Part shown: in pieces, positions 24,469-33,034 of the stretch
Numbering within the stretch: position 1 is the first letter of the stretch
How the letters are laid out: each line of letters begins with the position of its first letter
Assembly (NCBI RefSeq): GCF_013177695.1
Contig: NZ_WOEY01000152.1
Span: forward strand, 1-64,000
Direction: 5' to 3'
From: Paraburkholderia solitsugae
Lineage (GTDB): Bacteria; Pseudomonadota; Gammaproteobacteria; Burkholderiales; Burkholderiaceae
DNA length: 64,000 nt
Translations under genes and position numbers: made by a program
Notes under the pieces: generated by a model
Databases searched by the model: none
Told to the model about the DNA's origin: nothing
What the model saw: the letters and a program-made list of their open reading frames with translations, nothing else

Positions 24469-25830
24469 GTGAACCAACTAAACGTGTCTGATTTCATCGC
24501 GAAAAGCGATTTTCGACGATTTCATTTTTTCCTGCTGGTTATCGGCTTCTTTTGCGTGATCTTTGACGGCTATGACACGGCCGTATTCGGCGCAATCCTG
24601 CCGCCGATAATGAAGGAATGGCATCTTTCCGCAGTGGAGGCGGGCGCGTTGGGCAGCTACAGCCTGTTCGGAATGCTGTTCGGCTCCATCACGTTCGGCG
24701 TATTGTCGGACCGCTTCGGCCGCAAACGGATGGTGGCCGTCACCGTGGTGCTGTTCAGTCTGTTTACGGCACTAGGCGGTGTCGCGCCCGGGCCTCGGCT
24801 GTTCGGATTGTTCCGCTTCATCGCGGGGCTGGGGCTTGGCGGCATCCTGCCGAATGCGATTGCCATGCTGACCGATTATTCCCCGAGAAAGACGCGCACC
24901 ACGATTACGGCCATCGTGATGTGCGGGTATTGCCTGGGCGGCATGCTTTCGCCGCTGATCGGGATTCTGGCCATTGCGAGCTACGGCTGGCGTTTCGTGC
25001 TGTGGATGGGAGCGGTACCGCTGATTTTTCTGCCACTGGCCTACCGGTACATGCCGGAATCGAGCTTCATTCTGCTGCGCGAGGGCCGCAGGCAGGAATT
25101 GCTGGCCCTGCTGTCGCGCATCAATCCGGCGCGGAAAATTGAATCTGACGCGCAACTCTACGAGGCGCACGAGGTGAGCGCGCGCATTCCGCTGGCCGGT
25201 CTGTTCACGGAAAATCGCGCGATGAGCACGGCGATGTTCACGACGGCCATCTTCTTCCACCTGATTCTCGGCTACGGTCTGATCAACTGGCTGCCTAAGC
25301 TGATGCTCGAAGCCGGTTTCACCATGAGATCGAGTCTGATGTTCCTGCTCGTCCTGCAATGCGGTGCGATCGTCGGTACCGTGGTCATGGGCTATGTGGG
25401 CGACCGCTATCCGCTCAAGCGTATCCTTACCGGGCTGTATCTGCTCGGCTCGGTCACGATGGTGCTGTTTGCGCTGAACAGAAACGCGACCTGGGCCTAT
25501 GTATTGATAGCGGTGGCCGGTGTGCCGGTGGTCGGTGCGCAAAACCTGGTGCAGGTCTACATGTCCCAGTTCTATCCGGTGTTCGTCCGCTCGACAGCCC
25601 TCGGATTTTCGTCCAGCGTAGGCCGTATCGGCGGCATGCTCGGACCGCTGCTGGCGGGTTGGCTGGTATCGATGTCGTTCTCGATCCACAACATGTTCTT
25701 CACATTTGCGATTCCTGGATTGTGCTCGGCGCTCGCAATCTCGGCGGTTCAGCACCGTCACTCCAGCGATCGTTCCCGCGATACGGGAGCCCGCCTGCAC
25801 GTGCCGCTGATCGGCGAGCTGGAAAAATAA
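24469..25830 (+). CDS. Aromatic acid:H+ symporter (AAHS family MFS, BenK/PcaK-like)
   Basis: 453 residues with 12 predicted membrane segments. The AAHS hallmark DGYD is in VIFDGYDTAVFGAILPPIM (TM1), with the MFS loop GVLSDRFGRKRM between TM2 and TM3 and GYVGDRYPLKRIL between TM8 and TM9. The family imports benzoate, protocatechuate, 4-hydroxybenzoate and related acids. GTG start with GGAG upstream. First gene of the cluster, so the pathway substrate is probably an aromatic acid. Confidence 0.88.
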   Translation: MNQLNVSDFIAKSDFRRFHFFLLVIGFFCVIFDGYDTAVFGAILPPIMKEWHLSAVEAGALGSYSLFGMLFGSITFGVLSDRFGRKRMVAVTVVLFSLFTALGGVAPGPRLFGLFRFIAGLGLGGILPNAIAMLTDYSPRKTRTTITAIVMCGYCLGGMLSPLIGILAIASYGWRFVLWMGAVPLIFLPLAYRYMPESSFILLREGRRQELLALLSRINPARKIESDAQLYEAHEVSARIPLAGLFTENRAMSTAMFTTAIFFHLILGYGLINWLPKLMLEAGFTMRSSLMFLLVLQCGAIVGTVVMGYVGDRYPLKRILTGLYLLGSVTMVLFALNRNATWAYVLIAVAGVPVVGAQNLVQVYMSQFYPVFVRSTALGFSSSVGRIGGMLGPLLAGWLVSMSFSIHNMFFTFAIPGLCSALAISAVQHRHSSDRSRDTGARLHVPLIGELEK

Positions 25831-25957
25831 TCGATCCCCAACCGGCCTGAGTTCCACGTGCCGGACCCCGTCAAGGCTTTTCATCCAACCTGGTAGTACC
25901 TTGCTCGCTCATTGCGTGAACGTCGGTTCGCGCAATATAAATAAATAAGGAAGCCTA

Positions 25958-27073
25958 ATGAATACTCGCAGAATTGCTCAGGTGATGTATAAGGTGTGGA
26001 TGCTGCTGGCAGGGCTTTCGTTGTCGGTCAACGCCTCATGGGCACAATCCAATGTCATCATCTACGGCAACCTCGATGCCGGCCTCTACGTCTCCAACAA
26101 GTCGTGGGATGCGGCAACCAACACGAACGAAGGCAGCAGGTTTGCGTTCACCAGCAGTGGTCTGGAACCTTCCTATATCGGTTTTCTCGGACAGGAGGAT
26201 CTCGGTGGGGGATGGAAAGCCAAATTCAAGCTCGAAAGCGGTATCAGTCTGGCAAATGGCGGTTTCGACAACAGTGACGGCGGGATTTTCGGGCGTTACG
26301 CCTACGTCGGCATCGGCTCAGATAAATACGGTGAAATCCATGCAGGTCTGGATGTTGCGCCGTTTGTGTGGGCGGTGTACTACGCCGACCCGCGCAGCAT
26401 GTATCAGTTCGGCAGCGCCATTACTGTGTATGGCGACAATACCTTCACCGGAATTGCGGCGTTGAACGCGATTACCTATGTCAGCCCGAAGATCTACGGA
26501 TTCAGCGCACGCGTCATGTATGTCCTGGGCGGTGTTCCGGGGAATTTCAATGCCGGGCGCCAGTATTCAGCTTTCCTGCGTTATGACTACGGCGGTCTGA
26601 GTCTCATCGGGGCCATCGAAGACGCGTCCGAGAGCAGTGACACCTTACTCGACAACACGCTGTTCCAGATGCCAGTTGAAGGTCGTCTGCTGGCCGCCAT
26701 GTATAAGTTCGACGATCTGACCTTCAAGGCTTCCTTCACGAACTACAAGGCACCCGAAACTTTCGATTACGGGCTGGTTGGCGGCGGCGACAACAATATC
26801 TGGACCGCCGGTTTCGACTGGATGGCGGTACCGACGGTCGACATCAATGCGGGTGTGTATTACTCGCGCGATCCCCATAACTCGCAGAACCACGGCGTGA
26901 TGAGTGCGCTGGGGGTCCAGTATCTCCTGTCCAAGCGAACGCGGCTCTATGCCCAAGCCGGGATCGCGAACAACCATGGACGTTCGGTCCTGGGGCTCGA
27001 ATCTGAAGGCGCGCTGCAGGCAGGCAATGGCACGACGGTCGGCGGCATTGTCGGCATGATCCAGCGGTTCTGA
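25958..27073 (+). CDS. Gram-negative porin, Burkholderia type
   Basis: 371 residues. Signal peptide with hydrophobic core LLAGLSLSVNASWA and cleavage before QSNVIIYG. The start of the barrel, NVIIYGNLDAGLYVS, and the C-terminal aromatic residue (GMIQRF) are typical of beta-proteobacterial trimeric porins. Probably lets the pathway substrate cross the outer membrane. In the same direction as the transporter, 127 bp downstream. Confidence 0.88.
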   Translation: MNTRRIAQVMYKVWMLLAGLSLSVNASWAQSNVIIYGNLDAGLYVSNKSWDAATNTNEGSRFAFTSSGLEPSYIGFLGQEDLGGGWKAKFKLESGISLANGGFDNSDGGIFGRYAYVGIGSDKYGEIHAGLDVAPFVWAVYYADPRSMYQFGSAITVYGDNTFTGIAALNAITYVSPKIYGFSARVMYVLGGVPGNFNAGRQYSAFLRYDYGGLSLIGAIEDASESSDTLLDNTLFQMPVEGRLLAAMYKFDDLTFKASFTNYKAPETFDYGLVGGGDNNIWTAGFDWMAVPTVDINAGVYYSRDPHNSQNHGVMSALGVQYLLSKRTRLYAQAGIANNHGRSVLGLESEGALQAGNGTTVGGIVGMIQRF

Positions 27074-27075
27074 TA

Positions 27076-27103
27076 CTGCGGAACATCGGCGGCTTTTCCG
27101 CAG
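27076..27103 (+). terminator. Hairpin after the porin gene
   Basis: CTGCGGAA and TTCCGCAG pair across a 12-nt loop, 3 bp after the porin stop. No T-run follows, so it may be an attenuator or an mRNA-stabilising hairpin rather than a strong terminator. Confidence 0.4.
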
Positions 27104-27293
27104 CGGACGGGGTTGGTCTGCATTGCACACCGGGTGTGCGACCGATCCTGTTCGTCTTTCCATGCAAACCAGTCATGCGGGTCATGCATGGCCGTGTCAC
27201 AAATAGCATTTCACAGGGTACACGCCGCTGGATACCATGAATTCACAGCAAACCGGATGCGGTAACGCGTTAAAGAGAATAGGGAGTGGAGAC

Positions 27294-27788
27294 ATGTTCG
27301 ATACGGTGAGTGAATCCGATTTCAAGTCGGCCATGAAGAATCTGGCTGCGGGTGTCACGTTGATTACCAGTGTTTCGAATACGAAGCGCGGCGGCATGAC
27401 CGCCACGGCGGTATGTTCGCTTTCAGCGGCGCCGGCGCAACTGATCGTTTGTGTGAACCGCCAGAACTCGACCCATCAGATGATCGTGCAAAGCCGCAAG
27501 TTCTGTGTGAACGTGCTGGCGGCGGATCAGAGCGAGGTTGCCCAGCTTTTCTCGAATCACCATGCCCGCACGGAGCGCTTTGAGCGCGGTCAGTGGTCGA
27601 TGCTGAAGACCGGTGCGCCGGTGCTGATGGATGCGCTGGTCGCCTTCGATTGCGAGCTCGGTGAAGCGATTGAATCCGGTACGCATTCGATTTTCGTTGG
27701 CCGCGTGGTGGACGTCCATGCGCGCGAACAGTCTTCGCCGCTGCTTTATTACCGCAGTGGCTATACCGGCATTTCGGCACATGCCTGA
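27294..27788 (+). CDS. Flavin reductase component of a two-component monooxygenase
   Basis: 164 residues from the ATG with GGAG 6 bp upstream; an in-frame start at 27237 is less likely. KNLAAGVTLITSVSNTKRGG, TATAVCSLSAAPAQLIVCV and KFCVNVLAADQSEVAQLFS are the flavin-reductase-like split barrel (HpaC/HsaB type). Passes reduced flavin to the acyl-CoA-dehydrogenase-fold monooxygenase encoded 52 bp downstream. Confidence 0.88.
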   Translation: MFDTVSESDFKSAMKNLAAGVTLITSVSNTKRGGMTATAVCSLSAAPAQLIVCVNRQNSTHQMIVQSRKFCVNVLAADQSEVAQLFSNHHARTERFERGQWSMLKTGAPVLMDALVAFDCELGEAIESGTHSIFVGRVVDVHAREQSSPLLYYRSGYTGISAHA

Positions 27789-27840
27789 TGGTGGGGCACC
27801 ACGTCAACCAATCACAAACCGCTAATCACCAGGGTTAAAG

Positions 27841-29067
27841 ATGGCTACTGAGCAAGTTATTGAAAGCAACGGGCGGGCACCGCTTCCTTCGTACCGCATG
27901 GTCGACGACAGCTGGATGAATGACGCAGAGCGCAGGTTGTTCAGTGAGGCGCTGGACCTCGTCGGCGTCCTGAAGGAACGCGAAGGTGACTGCATGCGCG
28001 AGCGCAACGTGCCGAAGGCTACCGTGGACCGGTTCCGCGAAACTGGCCTGTCGAGGATCCTGCAGCCGAAACGTTATGGGGGGATGCAGAGCTCGCCGCT
28101 GTTGCTCTCGCGTGTGGTGGAAGAGCTGGCGATGGGTTGCCCGTCAAGTGCATGGGTCCTCTCGGTATTCGGCGAGCATGCCTGGGTCGTGGGCTGTTTC
28201 CCGGAGCAGGCGCAGGACGATGTGTGGGGTGCGAATCCTCTCGCGGTGGTCGCCTCGAGTCTGGCACCGCGCGCGACGGCGCAGCCGGCGAAGGGGGGCT
28301 ACCGGATTACCGGTACCTATCCGTTTGCAAGCGGCTGCAGGCATGCTGAGTGGCTGATCGTCGGTGCCTGGGTGGAGCATGACGGCGGGCGTTCGCTCCA
28401 GTACATGCTCGTACCGATGTCTGAGGTGACGATCCTCGATGACTGGCAGACGCTCGGCCTGCGTGGTACCGGCAGCAATACCGTGGCGCTCAATGACGTG
28501 TTCGTACGAGAGCATCGCATGGTCAGCGATGCGGGGCTGAAGAAAGGGGAGACGCCCGGCAGTGCCGTGCACCCCGACTATCCCCTGCTGAAGGCGCCAC
28601 GCGCCGCATTCGCGATCTTCACGCAACTGCCGGTCACGCTTGCGCTGGCGCGCCTGGTGCTCGAGCACACCGGTCTCACGATGCGCGGACGCGTATCACG
28701 CGGCATGACGACGCTGTCCGATTCGCAGATTATCCAGTGCAAGCTTGGCGAGGCTTCTGCGGACATCGATGCCGCGATCTTTGTGGCACACCGCCGTCAC
28801 AGACACGTGGCCGACCTGATCGCGTCTGGCAGGAGCGTGTCAGTCGAAGATGCACAGGCTGCCCATCGCGATTCGGTGTGGGCGAACCGGGTGGCGCGTC
28901 GCGGCATCGAGACGCTGGTGTCGGCGACCAGTGCAGAGATTGTGCACGACCGTAATCCCCTGCAGTCGTGGTACCGCGATTCGCTGACCACGGGTTCGCA
29001 TTTCGGCGCGAACTGGGATGCCGCGATGGTTCCTTACGGTCGCATGCTGCTTGGCATGACAGGCTGA
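27841..29067 (+). CDS. Group D flavin-dependent monooxygenase (HsaA/HpaH-like oxygenase component)
   Basis: 408 residues with the acyl-CoA dehydrogenase fold but without the acyl-CoA catalytic Glu. Motifs: RFRETGLSRILQPKRYGGM, EELAMGCPSSAWVLSVFGEH, GGYRITGTYPFASGCRHAEW and a C-terminal SFHFGANWDAAM-type end (TGSHFGANWDAAMVPYGRML). Relatives hydroxylate phenolic substrates (4-hydroxyphenylacetate, steroid A-ring phenols) to catechols using FMNH2 or FADH2. With the adjacent reductase it would create the catechol cleaved by the dioxygenase downstream. Confidence 0.85.
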   Translation: MATEQVIESNGRAPLPSYRMVDDSWMNDAERRLFSEALDLVGVLKEREGDCMRERNVPKATVDRFRETGLSRILQPKRYGGMQSSPLLLSRVVEELAMGCPSSAWVLSVFGEHAWVVGCFPEQAQDDVWGANPLAVVASSLAPRATAQPAKGGYRITGTYPFASGCRHAEWLIVGAWVEHDGGRSLQYMLVPMSEVTILDDWQTLGLRGTGSNTVALNDVFVREHRMVSDAGLKKGETPGSAVHPDYPLLKAPRAAFAIFTQLPVTLALARLVLEHTGLTMRGRVSRGMTTLSDSQIIQCKLGEASADIDAAIFVAHRRHRHVADLIASGRSVSVEDAQAAHRDSVWANRVARRGIETLVSATSAEIVHDRNPLQSWYRDSLTTGSHFGANWDAAMVPYGRMLLGMTG

Positions 29068-29118
29068 TCAGGTGCGGAAGTCACTTTTGTGCAGGGAAAC
29101 TTACAAGGGGCAGTGAAG

Positions 29119-30009
29119 ATGATTGAGCAAATGGAAGGTATTGATGTTCAGGACGTCGTCTATCTGAAGCACGACGACGTGGAACTGCTCGCGCGCGTGT
29201 ATACGCCGCAGGGCCAAGGCCAATTTCCCACAGTGATCGAGCTGCATGGTGGTGCCTGGAGCAAGTTCGACCGCACGCGCGGCAAGGCGGTCCACGAAGC
29301 GCTGGCGCGTTCGGGTCTGGTGGTGGTGTCGCTCGATTTCCGCCAGGGCGTGCAGGGCGCCTATCCGAAATCGCCGTCCGACATCAATTACGGCATTCGT
29401 TGGCTCAAGGCCAATGCCGCGCATTTCAAGGTCGATGCCGAACGCATCGGCCTGTCCGGCAATTCGAGTGGGGGCCATCTGGGCATGCTCGTCGCGATGC
29501 GTCCGCATGATGCGCAGTATGCATCGATTCCGCTGCCGCTGGGCTCGCCGGACGTCGATGCTTCCGTCCGGTGTATCTCGATGCTGTGGCCAGTCATCAA
29601 TCCGTCCGGCCGCTACCGGTACGCCAAGCGACTGTTGGCCGAAGGCAATGCGCCGGAATGGGCCGCAGAGGTGATCGGACTACACGACGGTTACTGGAAG
29701 AGCGAAGAGAACATGAAGGAAGGCAGCCCGACCCTGATTCTTGAGCGCGGCGAACCGGTCTATCTGCCGCCCGCCCTGTGGGTCCTCGCCACCGACGACG
29801 ACGTGCACAACTACCACGATATCGAATCGGAAGTGCCGGGCACAGAAGCTGACCGCTTCATGCAGCGCTACAGGGAGGCCGGCGGCGAGATCGAACTGGC
29901 GGTCTTTGAAGCGCCGATGATGTTCACGACGATGCACCCGACGCTGCCGGCCTCGGTGGCTGCCACGCAGAAGGTGGTGGATTTCGCACATCAGCATCTG
30001 TCACGGTAA
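29119..30009 (+). CDS. Alpha/beta-hydrolase (HSL/carboxylesterase type)
   Basis: 296 residues from the ATG preceded by AAGGGG; an upstream TTG is less likely. Oxyanion motif HGGAW (VIELHGGAWSKFDRTRGKAV), nucleophile elbow RIGLSGNSSGGHLGML with the Ser in GNSSG, and probable Asp (VLATDDDVHNY) and His (TTMHPTLP). It is not of the BphD/meta-cleavage type (no HGxGPG), so it may hydrolyse an ester, for example one made by the Baeyer-Villiger enzyme of this cluster (inference). Confidence 0.8.
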   Translation: MIEQMEGIDVQDVVYLKHDDVELLARVYTPQGQGQFPTVIELHGGAWSKFDRTRGKAVHEALARSGLVVVSLDFRQGVQGAYPKSPSDINYGIRWLKANAAHFKVDAERIGLSGNSSGGHLGMLVAMRPHDAQYASIPLPLGSPDVDASVRCISMLWPVINPSGRYRYAKRLLAEGNAPEWAAEVIGLHDGYWKSEENMKEGSPTLILERGEPVYLPPALWVLATDDDVHNYHDIESEVPGTEADRFMQRYREAGGEIELAVFEAPMMFTTMHPTLPASVAATQKVVDFAHQHLSR

Positions 30010-30085
30010 TGGCGTTGCCGTGGCGGCACCAGCGTGCCGCCACACAGAGGCATGTGAACTGGACAAAACACGGAGACGGACAAGC

Positions 30086-31258
30086 ATGAATACACAGGAT
30101 CGGTACGACGTGGGTGGCGTGATGTTTGCACGCCCGTTCAAGGCAGTGCGGTTGGGGCATCTCGGTCTCTGGTGCGAAAATACGGAAGGCAGCCCGGACA
30201 GGCTCGTCGATATGTTCGGATTGCGGCAGACCGAACGGCTGGTCGGCAAGGAGGGCCAGCTGCTCGGATGTTTCACGACCTGCAATACGGATCACCACGC
30301 ACTGGTGGCCATCGACCCGGGTACCGCAGACCCCGTCCGGCGCCAGTACTACGATGCTGGCGTCACCCTGAACCAGATTTCGTTCCAGGTGAACAGCCTG
30401 CGCGAAGTCAACGAGGCACATCGTTTCTTCAAGAAGCACGGCGTCAAGATCAGCCGTATCGGCCGCGACCTGCCGGGCAGCAACTGGGCGGTGTATGCCT
30501 TCGACCCGGACGGCCATCGCGTCGAGCTGTTCTACGGCATGGAGCAGGTTGGCTGGAACGGCGTGAGCAAGCCGGAGACGATGTACAACCATCTGCCGTA
30601 TGCCGAGTTCGAGCTACCGCAGCGGCCGGAAGTGCTTGAGGTTCAGGAAGCCCGCGACAAGGGCATCGACCTGCTCTCGGGCTTCGGCCGCGAGTCGGCG
30701 CTGCCGTACCGCTACGACGTGGGCGGCGTGCTGCTGCAGCGCCCGTTCAAGGTCAGCGCGGTCGGTCCAGTGCGTATTTTCGTCAACGATATCGACACCT
30801 CGGAGCGCTTCTACACCGGGATCTTCGGTCTGACGAAATCGGAAGAGGTGGTTTATGGCGGCGAACGCTGCGTGTTCCTTCGTGCGGGTGCTGAGCACCA
30901 TAGCGTTGCGCTGATTCCGGTCGCACTTCGATCCAGGCTGGAGATGAGCCCACTGACGACGCTGATGAGCTTCGGTCTGCGCGTTCAGACATACCAGCAA
31001 CTGAAGGACGCCCGAAACTTCCTGCGCGAGTCCGGGCTGAAGGAAATCCGCCTGCCGGTCGAGCTGCATCCTGGCATCGACTACGCAGTGCATTTCATGT
31101 TCGATGAACTGCATTGCGTCCAGCTCTACTTCGAAATGGATCACTTCGGATCTGACTCAACGACGCGCGAGCGTGTTGCTCATGACTCCTGGCCCGAGCA
31201 TCTGGACGGGTCCGCATCGAGTTTCGCGGCCCAACTGCGCCAGGGCCCGCTGGCTTGA
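30086..31258 (+). CDS. Two-domain vicinal-oxygen-chelate extradiol dioxygenase
   Basis: 390 residues of two VOC repeats; each begins RYDVGGV(M/L)xxRPFK (residues 7 and about 209). The first repeat holds the metal triad: His25 in RLGHLGLWC, a His in NTDHHALVA (70/71) and Glu147 in HRVELFYG. The second has lost the first His and the Glu (GPVRIFV, CVQLYFE). It is expected to cleave a catechol next to a hydroxyl with Fe(II) and O2. Start set by GGAG before the ATG. Follows the hydroxylase and hydrolase genes. Confidence 0.85.
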   Translation: MNTQDRYDVGGVMFARPFKAVRLGHLGLWCENTEGSPDRLVDMFGLRQTERLVGKEGQLLGCFTTCNTDHHALVAIDPGTADPVRRQYYDAGVTLNQISFQVNSLREVNEAHRFFKKHGVKISRIGRDLPGSNWAVYAFDPDGHRVELFYGMEQVGWNGVSKPETMYNHLPYAEFELPQRPEVLEVQEARDKGIDLLSGFGRESALPYRYDVGGVLLQRPFKVSAVGPVRIFVNDIDTSERFYTGIFGLTKSEEVVYGGERCVFLRAGAEHHSVALIPVALRSRLEMSPLTTLMSFGLRVQTYQQLKDARNFLRESGLKEIRLPVELHPGIDYAVHFMFDELHCVQLYFEMDHFGSDSTTRERVAHDSWPEHLDGSASSFAAQLRQGPLA

Positions 31259-31264
31259 GCACGC

Positions 31265-31293
31265 GCGAAACGGTGGATGCTCCACCGTTTCGC
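31265..31293 (+). other. Perfect 13-bp hairpin inside the operon
   Basis: GCGAAACGGTGGA, loop TGC, TCCACCGTTTCGC, starting 7 bp after the dioxygenase stop. No T-run follows. Likely an mRNA processing or stability element, or a partial terminator that lowers expression of the distal genes. Confidence 0.6.
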
Positions 31294-31364
31294 AATACCG
31301 GATCGTCCAGGGAGACGGGTCTATCCATGGTTCGAGATACCTATCCATTCAATCAGGATAACGA

Positions 31365-32222
31365 ATGACTAAAATGAAGCTGGCAAGTTTTGAAATCGAG
31401 GGCGCAATGAGCTATGGGGCGGTGATGGAAGGTGGCATCGTCGATCTGAAGCGCCTTTGTGACAGTGGTTATGCCGATCTCAGATCGGTCCTTGCGGCGG
31501 ATGCGATCGCGGAACTGGCTGCATTGCTCGTAGGTCGTCAGGCCGATTATCCGTTGGATCGCGTGACGCTTCTTCCGGTCATCCCGAACCCCGGAAAGAT
31601 CTGGTGCTGCGGCCTCAACTATTACGAGCACGTCGAAGAGTGCGGCGCGAAGCCGGCCAATGCGCCACTGTTCTTCCTGCGCACGGCCAGCTCGCAGGCT
31701 GCTCACGGTGCGCCGGTGATGCGTCCGCACGAATCGGAGCAGCTCGATTTTGAAGGCGAACTGGCCATTGTGATTGGCAAGCCGGGCCGCCGTATTGCGC
31801 TGGAGGACGCGCATCGCCATGTGGCCGGTTACGCCTGCTACAACGACGTCAGTGTGCGCGACTGGCAGCTGCGCACACCCCAGTGGGATGTTGGCAAGAA
31901 CTTCTGGCGCACGGGCAGCTTCGGTCCCTGGCTCGTCACGGCTGACGAGATCCCTTTCGGCAGCGATCTGGCGCTCGTGACGCGTCTGAACGGCGCCGAG
32001 GTACAGCGTTCCTCGACGCGCATGATGATCCACGACATTGCCGCGCAGATCGCTTACCTGTCCACGATTGCGCCGCTCGAGGCGGGCGACGTGATCGTGA
32101 CCGGTACGCCGGGGGGCATCGGCGCCATGCGCAAGCCGCCGCTCTGGATAAAGGATGGCGACACGGTGGAAGTCGAGATCGAAGGCATCGGTGTGCTGCG
32201 CAACACGGTTGCCGCCGATTGA
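31365..32222 (+). CDS. Fumarylacetoacetate hydrolase-family protein
   Basis: 285 residues. FAH C-terminal fold: KIWCCGLNYYEHVEECG, metal ligands in LDFEGELAIVIGKPGR (E-x-E type) and YNDVSVRDWQLR, and VIVTGTPGGIGAMRKPP. Family members are hydrolases, isomerases or hydratases acting on ring-cleavage products (HpcE, MhpD-like). Here it probably processes the dioxygenase product. About 106 bp after the dioxygenase, with a hairpin between. Confidence 0.85.
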   Translation: MTKMKLASFEIEGAMSYGAVMEGGIVDLKRLCDSGYADLRSVLAADAIAELAALLVGRQADYPLDRVTLLPVIPNPGKIWCCGLNYYEHVEECGAKPANAPLFFLRTASSQAAHGAPVMRPHESEQLDFEGELAIVIGKPGRRIALEDAHRHVAGYACYNDVSVRDWQLRTPQWDVGKNFWRTGSFGPWLVTADEIPFGSDLALVTRLNGAEVQRSSTRMMIHDIAAQIAYLSTIAPLEAGDVIVTGTPGGIGAMRKPPLWIKDGDTVEVEIEGIGVLRNTVAAD

Positions 32223-32302
32223 GCAGGGTGGTTTGCGCCCGCGGTGGTCTGGACCGGTAAAGGCAGCCGGATGAAGAGCAACAGGATGAAACAGGGATCT
32301 GA

Positions 32303-33028
32303 ATGAGCGAAGAGAGCGCAAATAGCGGGCTCATTTATGAGCTCGACGGGCGCGTAGCCACGATCACGCTCGACGCACCTCAGCGCGGTAATGCTTTGTC
32401 GATTCCGATGATGCACGCGTTTCGTGCCGCGTTGCGGGCGGCGCAGCAGGAGCCGGACGTGGCCCTGATCGTGTTGCGCGCCAGCGGCAAGCATTTCTGC
32501 ACGGGTGCCGATCTCAAGTGGGCCGGCGCGCTTGCCGAGGGCAACGAGGCGCAGTGGCGAGAGGGCAACGAGGCACTGGTGGCCGTGCTGCTCGAATTTT
32601 ACGGGCTGTCGAAGCCGGTTGTGGCGCGTGTGCACGGCACGGTGCTCGGGGGCGCGGTCGCCGTGCTGTGCTTGTGCGATGACGTGATTGCGGTAGGTGA
32701 GGTCAACTGGCGCCTGCCCGAACTGAAGCTCGGCATCGTGCCGTCGGCGATCGTGCCGGCGCTGCGTCAGGTCGCGAATCGCAGTGTTTTGCGGCGTCTG
32801 CTCTACGACGAACGACCGTGGAACAGCATGGATGCGCGGGGTTTCGGGATCGTGACCGAGGTGGCGAGTCAGGAGACGCTCGACCTGCTCGTGCAGGCGC
32901 GTATCGATGCCTGGCTGGCCTTGCCGTCGGCAAGCTTTGCGGCGACCAAGAGCTGGATGCGAGAGCTCGATGCAGATGATTTCCGCAAGGCACTCGAACG
33001 CGGGCGTGCCCATGCGGCCTCCCTCTGA
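32303..33028 (+). CDS. Enoyl-CoA hydratase/isomerase family protein
   Basis: 241 residues of crotonase fold: GRVATITLDAPQRGNALS, oxyanion segment KHFCTGADLKWAGAL and GTVLGGAVAVLCLCDDVIA, with the catalytic Glu candidate in LPELKLGIVPSAIVPAL. It acts on a CoA thioester, consistent with the acyl-CoA ligase encoded 6 bp downstream. Slightly short for the family (about 260), with a compact C terminus. Confidence 0.85.
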   Translation: MSEESANSGLIYELDGRVATITLDAPQRGNALSIPMMHAFRAALRAAQQEPDVALIVLRASGKHFCTGADLKWAGALAEGNEAQWREGNEALVAVLLEFYGLSKPVVARVHGTVLGGAVAVLCLCDDVIAVGEVNWRLPELKLGIVPSAIVPALRQVANRSVLRRLLYDERPWNSMDARGFGIVTEVASQETLDLLVQARIDAWLALPSASFAATKSWMRELDADDFRKALERGRAHAASL

Positions 33029-33034
33029 ATCCTG

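Noticed and set aside
24772..25884. 370-codon open frame on the minus strand
   Set aside because: Shadow of the MFS transporter, highly charged low-complexity translation.
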